NCBI GenBank assembly: GCA_030429545.1
Contig: JAUIFF010000004.1
Location: 372,001 to 436,000 of the forward strand
Direction of reading: 5' to 3'
Source: Polyangia bacterium
Lineage (GTDB): Bacteria > Myxococcota_A > Polyangia > Nannocystales > Nannocystaceae
Length of the DNA: 64,000 nt
Position 1 is the first letter of the stretch. Each line of letters opens with the position of its first letter. The notes below the pieces were generated by a model. The model was not told the DNA's origin. It saw only the letters and a program-made list of their open reading frames with translations, and ran no database searches. The translations under genes and the position numbers were made by a program. Below are positions 8,927-17,309 of this stretch, piece by piece.

Positions 8927-10450
8927 ATGACCGACCCAAGCGATAAGCCGCAGTCCGAATCTTCCCCTGACAAACCGTCGAACCCCGATGAAAAAAAGGG
9001 CGGTTCGGCATCCCTAACGGGTGTTGTCGGGTTTTTAGCCACACTTGCGATCGGCTTTTTTGCCGGCCGTGAGCTCGATGCCCGCTACCACATCGGCGAG
9101 CGGGTACGATCGTTTTTTACCGGTGGCCCCGAGGTCAAAGCCGAGGATGATTCGCGCTACAAAGCCGATCTTCGCGGCGATGAACCGCAGCTAGGCCCCG
9201 ACGATGCACTCGTCACCATCATCGAATACTCCGACTTCCAATGCCCGTACTGCGCCAAGGCGGCGCCCGTGGTCAAGCAAGTCGTCGACAGTTACGCACC
9301 GGATGTTCGGGTCATCTTTAAGCAGTACCCACTGCCCAACCACAGCAAGGCGATTCCCGCCGGCAAGGCGGCCTATGCCGCCCACAAACAGGGCAAGTTC
9401 TGGGAGTTCCACGACCACCTGTTTGACAACAAGTCGAGCGTGCAGGGCATCGAGGCGTTTGCCAAGGACCAGGGCCTAGACGTCGAGCAGTTCAAAAAGG
9501 ACATGGCCTCCAAGGAAGTTGCCGACTGGGTCGACAACGACCACGCCTCCGGTGGCAAGGCCGGGGCCTCGGGCACACCGTACTTTTTGGTCAACGGCCG
9601 GCCGTTTAGCGGCGCCCGCCCGATCACCCACTGGGAGGCGATCGTCGAACAGGAGATCGAGCACGCCAAGTCCCTTGGGGTCGACCGGGGCAAGGTCTAC
9701 GAGACCCTCATGAAAGACGCCAAGGCCACCCGCGGCGGTGGGGCAGGGATCGGTGGCGCGCCGTCCAAACGCGCCAATCGCCCGGGCTCGCCCGATCCGT
9801 CCAAGGTCTACGCAGTCAAGCCCGACGGCCGCCCGCAGGCTGGCCCCGACGATGCGCTTGTGACCATCATCGAGTACTCCGACTTCCAGTGCCCGTTTTG
9901 CGAGAAGGTCCTGCCAACCCTCAACCGCATCAAAGAAACCTACCCGGGTGATGTCCGCATCGTGTTTCGCCAGCGCCCGCTGGGGATGCACCCCCAGGCC
10001 CGGCCCGCGGCCCAGGCAGCACTTGCGGCCCACCGCCAAGGCAAGTTTTGGGAGATGCACGACCTGCTGTTTCAAAACCGCAAGCTGTTGAGCATGGCCA
10101 AGTTTGAGGAGCTCGCCCAGCAGCTCGGGCTCGACATGGCCAAGTTCAAGGCCGACTTCGAAGATCCCGAGATCGCCAAGATGATCCGCGAAGACGAGGT
10201 TGTCGCCACCACGTTTGGTGCCCGCGGGACCCCGGCATTTTTCATCAATGGCCGCTTCCTATCCGGAGCCCAACCGTTTGAAGCCTTCCAGGCGGTGATC
10301 GATGAGGAGAAGGCCAAGGCCCAGGCGTTGGTCGATGCAGGTACACCAAAATCCCAGGTGCTCGCCAAGCTGCTCGAAGGTGCCGAGACCTCGGTACCCA
10401 AGCCGAGTCCTCCCCAACATCCGGGGGCGGGGGTCAAGCCCGGTGGCTGA
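8927..10450 (+). CDS. Membrane-anchored protein with two DsbA-like domains
   Basis: A 507-residue protein with a polar N-terminus of about 28 residues, then one transmembrane helix (LTGVVGFLATLAIGFFAG, residues 30-47) that would place the rest in the periplasm. Two Thioredoxin_4/DsbA-like domains follow, with CPYC at 106-109 and CPFC at 322-325. They are joined by a Gly/Ala/Arg linker near residue 270, and a Pro-rich C-terminal tail ends the protein. Both domains carry the cis-Pro loop (SGTPYF, RGTPAFF). It lies 88 bases after the triple-domain gene and overlaps the next gene by 8 bases, so it is probably in one operon with it. Confidence 0.88.
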   Translation: MTDPSDKPQSESSPDKPSNPDEKKGGSASLTGVVGFLATLAIGFFAGRELDARYHIGERVRSFFTGGPEVKAEDDSRYKADLRGDEPQLGPDDALVTIIEYSDFQCPYCAKAAPVVKQVVDSYAPDVRVIFKQYPLPNHSKAIPAGKAAYAAHKQGKFWEFHDHLFDNKSSVQGIEAFAKDQGLDVEQFKKDMASKEVADWVDNDHASGGKAGASGTPYFLVNGRPFSGARPITHWEAIVEQEIEHAKSLGVDRGKVYETLMKDAKATRGGGAGIGGAPSKRANRPGSPDPSKVYAVKPDGRPQAGPDDALVTIIEYSDFQCPFCEKVLPTLNRIKETYPGDVRIVFRQRPLGMHPQARPAAQAALAAHRQGKFWEMHDLLFQNRKLLSMAKFEELAQQLGLDMAKFKADFEDPEIAKMIREDEVVATTFGARGTPAFFINGRFLSGAQPFEAFQAVIDEEKAKAQALVDAGTPKSQVLAKLLEGAETSVPKPSPPQHPGAGVKPGG

Positions 10451-11084
10451 CGGCAAGGTCCGCTCGAGCTACTCCGGATCGTTTGTCCTGCCCGGGCCCG
10501 ATGCCGAGCAGTCGCCGTTGTTGCCACTGCTCGCGATCATCCTGTTTATCGCCGTCAGTGGGGGGCTGGTGTTTGCCTTTGGCCTGTCGCTGCGCGACGC
10601 CGTTTCGGTGCAAAACCGGGCCGGTTGCCGCGAGTTGCAACCCCAAGAGCGCAGCGGCCCGGCCCCTGCGTTTACCGTCAAAGACCTTGCGGGCAACGAC
10701 GTCTCGCTCAGCGATTTTCGCGGCAAGTTTGTCGTCCTCAACTTTTGGGCCACGTGGTGCGAGCCGTGCATCACCGAGTGGCCGCAGCTCGCCCGCCTCG
10801 CCGAGCGTTTTGCCGAGCGCGACGACGTTGTGGTTTTGGCGGTCAGTGTCGACAAGAGCGTCGACGACGTGCACGGGTTTTTAAACCGGATGCAGTTACA
10901 GGATTCTGGTGTGCAGGTGCTGTGGGACCCCGAGGAAAAGCTCAACAAGCTCTACGGCAGTGAGAAGCTTCCCGACACCTACTTTATCGGTCGCAACGGC
11001 GAGTTGCTGTCGGTGTTTGTCAACACCCGGGAGTGGGGGCGTCCGGCGGCCTATCGCTGTGTCGAGTCAGCGGCGGCGCACTGA
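10443..11084 (+). CDS. TlpA/ResA-like membrane-anchored thioredoxin
   Basis: A 213-residue protein starting at the GTG at 10443, which overlaps the stop of the previous gene (GTGGCTGA) and implies coupled translation. One N-terminal transmembrane helix (PLLPLLAIILFIAVSGGLVF) is followed by a TlpA-type thioredoxin domain with redox motif WCEPC (Cys106 and Cys109), the AlkC/TSA-like PAPAFTVKDLAGNDVSLSDF entry strand, and cis-Pro LPDTYFIG. Such proteins reduce disulfides or heme-binding cysteines on the outer face of the cytoplasmic membrane. In this cluster it may be the reductive counterpart of the DsbA-like chains. The open frame extends upstream to 10302, but that part overlaps the DsbA gene and is not needed. 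Confidence 0.88.
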   Translation: MADGKVRSSYSGSFVLPGPDAEQSPLLPLLAIILFIAVSGGLVFAFGLSLRDAVSVQNRAGCRELQPQERSGPAPAFTVKDLAGNDVSLSDFRGKFVVLNFWATWCEPCITEWPQLARLAERFAERDDVVVLAVSVDKSVDDVHGFLNRMQLQDSGVQVLWDPEEKLNKLYGSEKLPDTYFIGRNGELLSVFVNTREWGRPAAYRCVESAAAH

Positions 11085-11133
11085 CGTACGAGCGAGTCCA
11101 GGAAATATGTTGATACAACCATCCTGATGCGTG

Positions 11134-11176
11134 TGCAGATACAAAAAAGCGGACCCTCACCGGTCCGCTTTTTGTG
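11134..11176. terminator. Bidirectional terminator with adjoining TGYANNTRCA palindrome
   Basis: GCGGACC (11149-11155) and GGTCCGC (11162-11168) form a stem flanked by AAAAAA on the left and TTTTT on the right, so it can terminate both convergent genes. The palindrome TGCAGATACA (11134-11143) abuts the A-run on the left side. Confidence 0.85.
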
Positions 11177-11189
11177 TGTTTGTGCCGGG

Positions 11190-12602
11190 TTACTGCCGAC
11201 GGCGGCGGGGTACCACCAACAGCATCAGCAATAGACCTGGCAGCAACATGCGTGAGTTGTCGGAGGTGGTGCAGGCACAGCCCTCGTCGGCCTCCTCGCC
11301 ACCGTAGTCGGGGGGCAGGCCGGTCCCCCCGGCACTCGCGCTTGCCCCTTCGGTCAGGCTGTCAAAGGTATCTGGGGGCTCGCCGGTGGTCGGCTCTCCG
11401 GTGGTTCCACTATCCGAGCCGGAGTCGGTTGCACCGGTGGTGGGGTCGCCCGTGGTCGGATTGCCCGTGGTGGGGTCACCGGTTGTCGGGTCGCCGGTTG
11501 TCGGGTCGCCGCTGGTGGTGGTCGGGTCGCCGTCTTCGACATAAATCGTGACCACCGCACTCATCGCCGAGTTGTCAGCGTCGTCGTAGGCCACGGCATG
11601 CAGCGGGTAAACCCCGGCAGGCACGTTTTGCAGCGTCCACGAGTACGGGGCCGAGGTGTCGTCGGCCAGCATCTCGTTGCCGTTGAAGAGCTCGACACGG
11701 GCGACGTTGACATCGTCGTTGGCCGTGGCTGTGACATCAAAGGTCGCACCCGGCGAGTACATCGCCCCGTCGGAGGGCGAGGTAATACTGACGGTCGGCG
11801 GGCTGTTGTCGGGAGCCGACGGACCAAACAACGTCATCAGCTCTTGGTACGAGTTTTGGGTGGAGCCATTGCCACCACACTCGGCGATGTGTTGCTGGGT
11901 GCAGTAGATCTGGCCGTTGTTGGGCACGATTGGGATGCACTGGTCCAAAAAGCTCGGGTCGCCGCCGGCGTTGTAGGGGTTCATAATGTCCCCCTCTTCG
12001 TTGACGTGCTCTAGACCGTAGGCGTGGGCGATTTCCTGGCTGATCGTGGTGGCTTGGGTCGAGGCTGGGAATTGGTCGTTGGCGCTGTGAAATGCAAATA
12101 CAACGTTGCGGTCCTGCTGGTCGTTGCAGTCGAGCGGCGCGATCCCCAAAACACCGCCGCCAAACGGGTTGGTCGGCCCCGTCATACACATGGTGTAGTT
12201 GCCGGAGTTCGGGCGCGACTCGGTGATCACCACGTTGAACGGCGACCAGTCCTGTTTGACAGCTTGTAGCGTGGCTGCCCGTTTGGCCCCGTTGCCGTAG
12301 GCCGAGAAGTTGCCGGCGAGTTGCTGAATTTGCGTGCGGTTGGCCGCCGAGTCGTCGCTGCCGTAGGACAGGTTGGCGCCGTCGAAGTTGATGAACATGA
12401 CGTTGGTGCTTGCGGCGAGTGGCTCGTCGTCACCGGTTTCCTGCAAAAACTCGCCGGGTACCGGAATCGGGTCGGCCCGGTAGTAGTCGGAAGGTTCGAG
12501 TTCTTCTCCGGGATCACCTGCGTGGGCCGGTGATGCGAGGGTTGCGACCGAGGCGGCAATGAGCAGCGACAGCGAAAGTTTATGTACATGCACCAATTCC
12601 AT
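11190..12602 (-). CDS. Secreted metzincin-like protein with Ig-like domain and MYXO-CTERM-like tail
   Basis: A 470-residue exported protein. The signal peptide ends near APAHAG-type sequence (SPAHA, residues 24-28). The central domain has QEIAHAYGLEH (residues 189-199) and a Met-turn-like DIMNP (205-209). This matches the metzincin pattern HExxHxxGxxH except that the first zinc ligand His is Gln. Residues 270-355 look like a bacterial Ig-like domain (PPTVSITSPSDGAMYSPG). A 15-bp tandem repeat encodes a DPTTG stalk, followed by CACTTSD, a hydrophobic GLLLMLLVV helix and RRRRQ. That last arrangement resembles the MYXO-CTERM sorting signal. It is convergent with the TlpA gene. Either a degenerate peptidase or a distinct zinc site is possible. 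Confidence 0.82.
   Translation of the reverse strand: MELVHVHKLSLSLLIAASVATLASPAHAGDPGEELEPSDYYRADPIPVPGEFLQETGDDEPLAASTNVMFINFDGANLSYGSDDSAANRTQIQQLAGNFSAYGNGAKRAATLQAVKQDWSPFNVVITESRPNSGNYTMCMTGPTNPFGGGVLGIAPLDCNDQQDRNVVFAFHSANDQFPASTQATTISQEIAHAYGLEHVNEEGDIMNPYNAGGDPSFLDQCIPIVPNNGQIYCTQQHIAECGGNGSTQNSYQELMTLFGPSAPDNSPPTVSITSPSDGAMYSPGATFDVTATANDDVNVARVELFNGNEMLADDTSAPYSWTLQNVPAGVYPLHAVAYDDADNSAMSAVVTIYVEDGDPTTTSGDPTTGDPTTGDPTTGNPTTGDPTTGATDSGSDSGTTGEPTTGEPPDTFDSLTEGASASAGGTGLPPDYGGEEADEGCACTTSDNSRMLLPGLLLMLLVVPRRRRQ
11433..11532. repeat. 15-bp tandem repeat encoding DPTTG
   Basis: Six or so imperfect copies of a 15-bp unit lie within the secreted metzincin-like gene and encode DPTTG or NPTTG, a flexible Thr-rich stalk before the C-terminal sorting signal. 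Copy number is likely to vary between strains. Confidence 0.85.
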
Positions 12603-12870
12603 GAAAACCTGCCCGGAAAGCGTTGTGGCCCCACACTAGGGGGCACACTCGCGCGAGACAAGTCGAAACTGGGATTCCTAGAGCTGCTGCTACAACGAAC
12701 CATGGGGTCCCCAAGCCCCATTCGTTTGTAGATGCTTTGATCAACCTTTGCGGTCGGTGCTGTTACACGCGATGACCGTGGCGAACCGGTTGTGGTAACC
12801 ACACCCCGGCCGCGAGAGCTCAGCAAGCGCGCCTGCACTTTCGCCCAGCTCAAGGGACCGACGTATAACG

Positions 12871-13986
12871 ATGTATCTACCTAAACCACCACACGCGCTT
12901 GTGATCGGCTGTGGCGTGAGCGGGTTGACCGTGGCCGAGCGCCTGCTCGCATGTGGGTTTTCGGTTGAAGTGTGGGGGCAACTGCCGACACTACAAACAA
13001 CATCCGCGGTTGCGGCCGCGGTGTGGTTCCCCTATCTCGCGTTGCCGCGAGAGCGAGTTATCCCCTGGTCAAAAGAGAGCTACCACACGTTTGATGACCT
13101 CGCAGATCTCCCCGAGACAGGTGTTTTGCGCCGGCAGGTTTTCGAGCTCTATGGGCAAAATCGAGAGTCGGCGCTGATCCGACTCGAGCCCGAGTGGGCC
13201 ACGGCGATCCCCGGATTTGGCCAGCTTTCCCCCTCCCAATTGCCAACTAGCTATGTAACCGGGTACCGCTACCAGACCTTCGTCATCGACATGCCGCGGT
13301 ACCTGCGGTGGCTCGTTGGGCGCGTGCAAGACATGGGTGGTCGGCTCGAGACACGCACCGTTTCGCAGCTCACTCGGGTGCCGAAGATGCGACGTGATGT
13401 CGCAGAACTGACAGGCTGTGAAACCCGGTGGGAAGGCATTCAGGGGCGGGGCCAGCAATTCGAACGAACCGGTCTTTCGAGACATGACCTACAGATCATT
13501 GTCGACTGCAGCGGACTCGGTGGCCGGCTGCTCAACGCCGATCCTGCGACCTATCCGGTGATGGGGCAGGTTATCCGCGTCCGCAATCCGGGATTGCAGC
13601 GGGTGCTTGTCGACGAGGAGCATCCCGCCGGGCTCACCTATATCGTCCCGCGGCGAGACGACTGTATTTTGGGCGGGACCGCCTTACCCGGGCATGAACA
13701 CCCTGTAGTGTGTGCAGATACAACAGCTTCGATCCTCGCACGCTGCCGGGTGCTCGAGCCGCGCCTGCGCGACGCCGAGGTGCTCGACGTGCGTTCGGGG
13801 CTGCGACCGTGCCGGGCCGAGGTGTGCCTCAGCGAAGAGACCGTTGGGGGTCGCGTGGTTATCCATAACTACGGCCACGGGGGCGCCGGAGTGACGCTGT
13901 CGTGGGGTTGTGCCAACGAGGTGATCGCCCGCCTAGCTGCCCGCGGACTGGTCCCACGACCACCCGCCGGGCCGGCGACATTTTAG
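12871..13986 (+). CDS. D-amino-acid oxidase family flavoprotein
   Basis: A 371-residue FAD enzyme that would oxidise D-amino acids to imino acids with release of hydrogen peroxide. The N-terminal dinucleotide-binding motif ALVIGCGVSGLTVAERL (residues 9-25) is followed by SAVAAAVWFPYLA near 47, the family's substrate-loop region. The C-terminal signature VIHNYGHGGAGVTLSWGCA near 334 is nearly diagnostic of D-amino-acid and D-aspartate oxidases. SGLRPCRAEVCLSEE near 310 carries the conserved Arg. No signal peptide is seen, so it is probably cytoplasmic. It stands alone, with no transporter or racemase adjacent. D-aspartate and neutral D-amino-acid specificity cannot be told apart here. Confidence 0.9.
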   Translation: MYLPKPPHALVIGCGVSGLTVAERLLACGFSVEVWGQLPTLQTTSAVAAAVWFPYLALPRERVIPWSKESYHTFDDLADLPETGVLRRQVFELYGQNRESALIRLEPEWATAIPGFGQLSPSQLPTSYVTGYRYQTFVIDMPRYLRWLVGRVQDMGGRLETRTVSQLTRVPKMRRDVAELTGCETRWEGIQGRGQQFERTGLSRHDLQIIVDCSGLGGRLLNADPATYPVMGQVIRVRNPGLQRVLVDEEHPAGLTYIVPRRDDCILGGTALPGHEHPVVCADTTASILARCRVLEPRLRDAEVLDVRSGLRPCRAEVCLSEETVGGRVVIHNYGHGGAGVTLSWGCANEVIARLAARGLVPRPPAGPATF

Positions 13987-14156
13987 TTGCATCCGCAATA
14001 AAGACCGCGTCAGGCTGTTCTTGACGGTTCAACTGCTCGTGGAGTCAAGGCTGGCCAACAACTTTGTTGCACAGCCGCCGAGGAGCTTTGCTGAGCCATC
14101 TGCGACACCCGACGGAACGAGAGAGTTTGCGTGTGCATGTTTTTGCCGTGGGCTCG

Positions 14157-16019
14157 CTATTGCGGTGGCTGTGGCTTCGCCTCGGTGCACCCCTCGGGCG
14201 GGGCGCGGGTACCGGGCGTACCGTCGACGGCTTGGAGCTCACTCGAGCTGATCTTTGCGCCACATTCCCACGTCAGCACCGGGGCGTAGCAGCGGCTACA
14301 ACTCAAATGTTCGACCTTGGCGGTGGCACCCTTTTTCACCTCAATCGCCGCCTCGCCGCCGGCGCCATAAAGTTCGACATGCGCCACCTCGACATCCCTG
14401 GCATTGCCGTGCAGCACGATCGCATCCCAGGTGCTGCGGTTGCGGTCACTGCCGGCGAGTCGGATCGGCTGTTGTTCGCTGCCGACCATGCGCAGGCCCG
14501 CCGAGGCCCGTTCGCCGACATCGAGGGCAAACCCGTCGGCGACCTCAAATTGTGTCCCCGGGGCCAGGGTGAGTGTGGCTCCGTCATCGACTGTGATGGG
14601 GCCGCGAAGCTCAATGGTTGCGCCTAGGGCTGCCCAGCTGGTGTCCTGGGCAATCGCCCCGCGCTCGGTCAAGATCCGCGGGAGCGTGCCATCGGGGAGT
14701 TTGTCGATGCGATTGGACCCGTGGAAAGCCCCGAGGGTTGTGGGCGAGAGCCGGGCGATCCGTGGGGTCGTGGCAAAATGGTTGCGGCGGATGCTCGCAA
14801 GTTGCACGCCGTCGCGAAACAATACCAAGCCCACCGCATTGTGGTGGAACTCGCAGTCCTCCAGGGTGAGCTCGGCCTGGCTCGTCGCATAGATCACCCC
14901 GCGGTCGAGCTCGGCACCGCCGTACTCAAACCGGGCGTGGCGAAAGGTCGCCGAAGCATGTTTATACAATTTAATTCCCTTCCAGGCCCCGGGTTCCTGG
15001 CTGTCGGCGGCCGTCAGGGTGATTGGCGCGTCCTTGCGGCCGTCGAGCACCAGCTCACCCGGGTCGAAGTAGCCGACATTGATGTTGGCCTCGCCCTGAA
15101 ATCGCAGCACGTTGCCGCCGGCAATTTCGACGCGCGCGGCCATTTCTTTTGTACCTGCAACTTCGATGACACCACCGATGATCAGCGGGACGGTTAGGCG
15201 CGGCCAAGTACCGGAGGTACGCACGATACCCGGGAGCACGTGCACGACCGATTGGGTGGGGAAACTGTTGCTCGCATCGAACGCGTGCAGGGCAACTGGC
15301 GGAAGCAGGACCACCGGTCGCCCGGGGCGAACACCCTCGGCGACCTCGATACGGTTGCCCGAGAACACATCGAGATTGCCCTCGCCGGTAATGTGGACAG
15401 CCACACTCGCGGGGTCTTTAATCGTGGCGTGATCGATGCTGACGCCCTCAGCTTCGCAGTGGATAGCCCCGTGTTGGCGGGTCCCCGCGCCGGTGAGTTC
15501 GAGATATGAAATCTGCGAGTTGTCGGCGTGTTTCATCAGGCGAATGCCCTCGTAGGGCTTGCCCGCAGCCGACTGCATCTGTACCGGCTTTTCGGCGGAG
15601 CCGCGCACCCGCAGGCGAGCGGTGTCGGTAAATCCGACGGTGAGGGCCGCGCCTTCGTCGAAGATTAATTTGCTACCTGGCTCAAGGGTCAGGCTTCCCT
15701 TCTCGATGTGATAGCCCACTGGCACGCGGACTTCGCAACCGGATTCGATAATACGGTCAACTTCGCGATCACCGGCCGGGGGGAGTGTGTCGGGACAACC
15801 GCGGGCCGACGGGTAGGGCGAGACGGGCTCGCGGCGCTCGTCGGACCCCTCATGTTTCCACGACTGTCGCGGCGGTCGCAGGGGTTCGAGGGCCTCCGGG
15901 GCCTTCCCCGTGAAGGTGTCGTCTGAACAGCTGCTGGCACACGTGAGCAGGACCCCGCAAACAGCGAGTGCCCCGGGGTGTAGACGGTAGTGAGCCGCAG
16001 CCAACACGCGCGTCCTCAC
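14157..16019 (-). CDS. Lipoprotein with right-handed parallel beta-helix
   Basis: About 620 residues. The start chosen is the GTG at 16019, which begins with VRTRVLAAAHYRLHPG before a hydrophobic stretch and lipobox ASSC; a TTG at 16031 is also possible. After a Pro-rich spacer, most of the protein is a repetitive beta-rich region. It contains phrases such as GSLTLEPGSKLIFDEG, APITLTAADSQEPGAWKGI and ATLTLAPGTQFEVADG, typical of pectate-lyase-like parallel beta-helix rungs. Two long modules seem to repeat (each with GAWKGIKLYKHA- or WDAIVLHGNA-like rungs). A surface-bound adhesin or carbohydrate-related role is possible, but no catalytic residues can be assigned. It is divergent from the ABC ATPase gene, with about 120 bases between. 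Confidence 0.8.
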   Translation of the reverse strand: MRTRVLAAAHYRLHPGALAVCGVLLTCASSCSDDTFTGKAPEALEPLRPPRQSWKHEGSDERREPVSPYPSARGCPDTLPPAGDREVDRIIESGCEVRVPVGYHIEKGSLTLEPGSKLIFDEGAALTVGFTDTARLRVRGSAEKPVQMQSAAGKPYEGIRLMKHADNSQISYLELTGAGTRQHGAIHCEAEGVSIDHATIKDPASVAVHITGEGNLDVFSGNRIEVAEGVRPGRPVVLLPPVALHAFDASNSFPTQSVVHVLPGIVRTSGTWPRLTVPLIIGGVIEVAGTKEMAARVEIAGGNVLRFQGEANINVGYFDPGELVLDGRKDAPITLTAADSQEPGAWKGIKLYKHASATFRHARFEYGGAELDRGVIYATSQAELTLEDCEFHHNAVGLVLFRDGVQLASIRRNHFATTPRIARLSPTTLGAFHGSNRIDKLPDGTLPRILTERGAIAQDTSWAALGATIELRGPITVDDGATLTLAPGTQFEVADGFALDVGERASAGLRMVGSEQQPIRLAGSDRNRSTWDAIVLHGNARDVEVAHVELYGAGGEAAIEVKKGATAKVEHLSCSRCYAPVLTWECGAKISSSELQAVDGTPGTRAPPEGCTEAKPQPPQ

Positions 16020-16142
16020 GGTAACATACAAAACTCGGCAGCCATCGGGGCATTGTCGCCGGTGCTGTGTTGCGTGTTGTCGGCCCTGGTACCTTCAAAC
16101 GCGAGACAGTCCGGTGGTCAACCGCATGCGCGCGATGGTGGT

Positions 16143-16925
16143 ATGGTCCGCGGGATGCCGCCCGTCATTCGCGCAGACGATGTCGGTGTCCGGTTTGGCA
16201 CCACCGATGCGTTGACCGGACTTGACCTCGTGGTCGAACGCGGTTCGTTTGTGTGTATCGCCGGTCCTTCGGGGTGCGGCAAGTCGACATTTTTACGGGC
16301 CGTGGCTGGGTTGGTGCCCACATCTTCGGGTGTGCTCGAGGTCGCCGGGACCGAGCCTGAGGCCGCCCGCCAACATCACCTGCGCGAGGCGTTTGTGTTT
16401 CAAGATGCCACGCTGTTGCCGTGGCGCACCGTCGCCGAAAACGCAGCGCTGATGCTCGAGTTGCGTGGCCAGGCCGCCGCCCAACGTCGACCCGCGGTCG
16501 AGCGTGCCCTCGGGCGTGTCGGCCTCACCGAGTTTGCCCATGCCTATCCCGACCAACTCTCCGGCGGTATGCGGATGCGAGCATCGATCGCCCGGGCGCT
16601 GGTCACCGAACCCGAGTTGTTGCTGCTCGACGAGCCGTTTGCCGCCCTCGACGAGCTCACCCGTCAGCGGCTCCATCTCGACCTGTTGCGGCTGTGGCAA
16701 GACGCTGGGTTCACGGTGCTCGCGGTGACCCACAATGTGTTTGAGGCGGTGTTTTTGGCCCAACGCGTGGTCGTTCTCAGTCCGCGTCCCGGCCGCGTGG
16801 TGGCCGACATTGCGATTGAGTTGCCCGGCCAACGCTCGCGCGACATGCTGACCGACCCGGCATTTTTGCGGGTGGTCGCCGAGGTCAGCCGAGCCCTCCA
16901 GCAAAGTGGGGAGCAGGCTTCGTGA
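16143..16925 (+). CDS. ABC transporter ATPase of the SsuB/TauB/ThiZ type
   Basis: A 260-residue nucleotide-binding subunit. Walker A is GPSGCGKST, the Q-loop is FQDATLLPW, the signature is LSGGMRMRASIARAL, Walker B is LLLLDEPFAALDE, and the H-loop is VTHNVFEAV. The LLPW Q-loop context and short length place it with importers of sulfonate, taurine, nitrate or thiamine precursors. The start is ATG at 16143 or 16155. The partner permease lies 384 bases downstream, separated by an unusual repeat array that resembles the end of this gene. No periplasmic binding protein is visible nearby, so the substrate cannot be named. Confidence 0.9.
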   Translation: MVRGMPPVIRADDVGVRFGTTDALTGLDLVVERGSFVCIAGPSGCGKSTFLRAVAGLVPTSSGVLEVAGTEPEAARQHHLREAFVFQDATLLPWRTVAENAALMLELRGQAAAQRRPAVERALGRVGLTEFAHAYPDQLSGGMRMRASIARALVTEPELLLLDEPFAALDELTRQRLHLDLLRLWQDAGFTVLAVTHNVFEAVFLAQRVVVLSPRPGRVVADIAIELPGQRSRDMLTDPAFLRVVAEVSRALQQSGEQAS

Positions 16926-17290
16926 ACTGCCGGGGTGCCGCAAACGACCGCCGTTGGCCGGAACGTCAATGTACAGGCATGTTTTTGCCAAGGGGTGTGC
17001 ACTGCGAGCCTGCTGGGAGCAGGCACCATGAACTGCCCGGGTATCTCGAAACAACGCGAGCCGTAAACTCGGTGTGTAGGCATGTTTTGCGGGTGGTCGC
17101 CACAGTCAGCCGCACGCTTCGGGCCAGTGTGGCAGGCTCCGTGAATTGCCTGGTTGCTGCCGAACGAGTGCCACCGGCAGGTTGCCTGCGCGCGAGCGCC
17201 ACAGGTGTCATGAACTTCCGGAGTGTCCCGAAGGTCATCACTTGGTCGAAAGATAAATGTACAGGCATGTTTTTGCGGAGGTGTGGGCAC
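16861..17290 (+). repeat. Degenerate repeats related to the 3' end of the ABC ATPase gene
   Basis: The last 60 bases of the ATPase gene and what follows recur downstream. GTTTTGCGGGTGGTCGCC near 17083 repeats the coding segment near 16863. Versions of GCAGGCTYCGTGAAYTGCC are found near 16915, 17023 (variant) and 17130. Units end in TGTACAGGCATGTTTTTG near 16969 and 17260, with a variant near 17070. Unit length is about 100-190 bp and the copies have diverged. The array occupies the whole space between the two transporter genes and contains no gene of its own. The ATPase stop codon lies inside the first unit. Confidence 0.75.
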
Positions 17291-17309
17291 TTAGAAGGAG
17301 GCGGGCACT

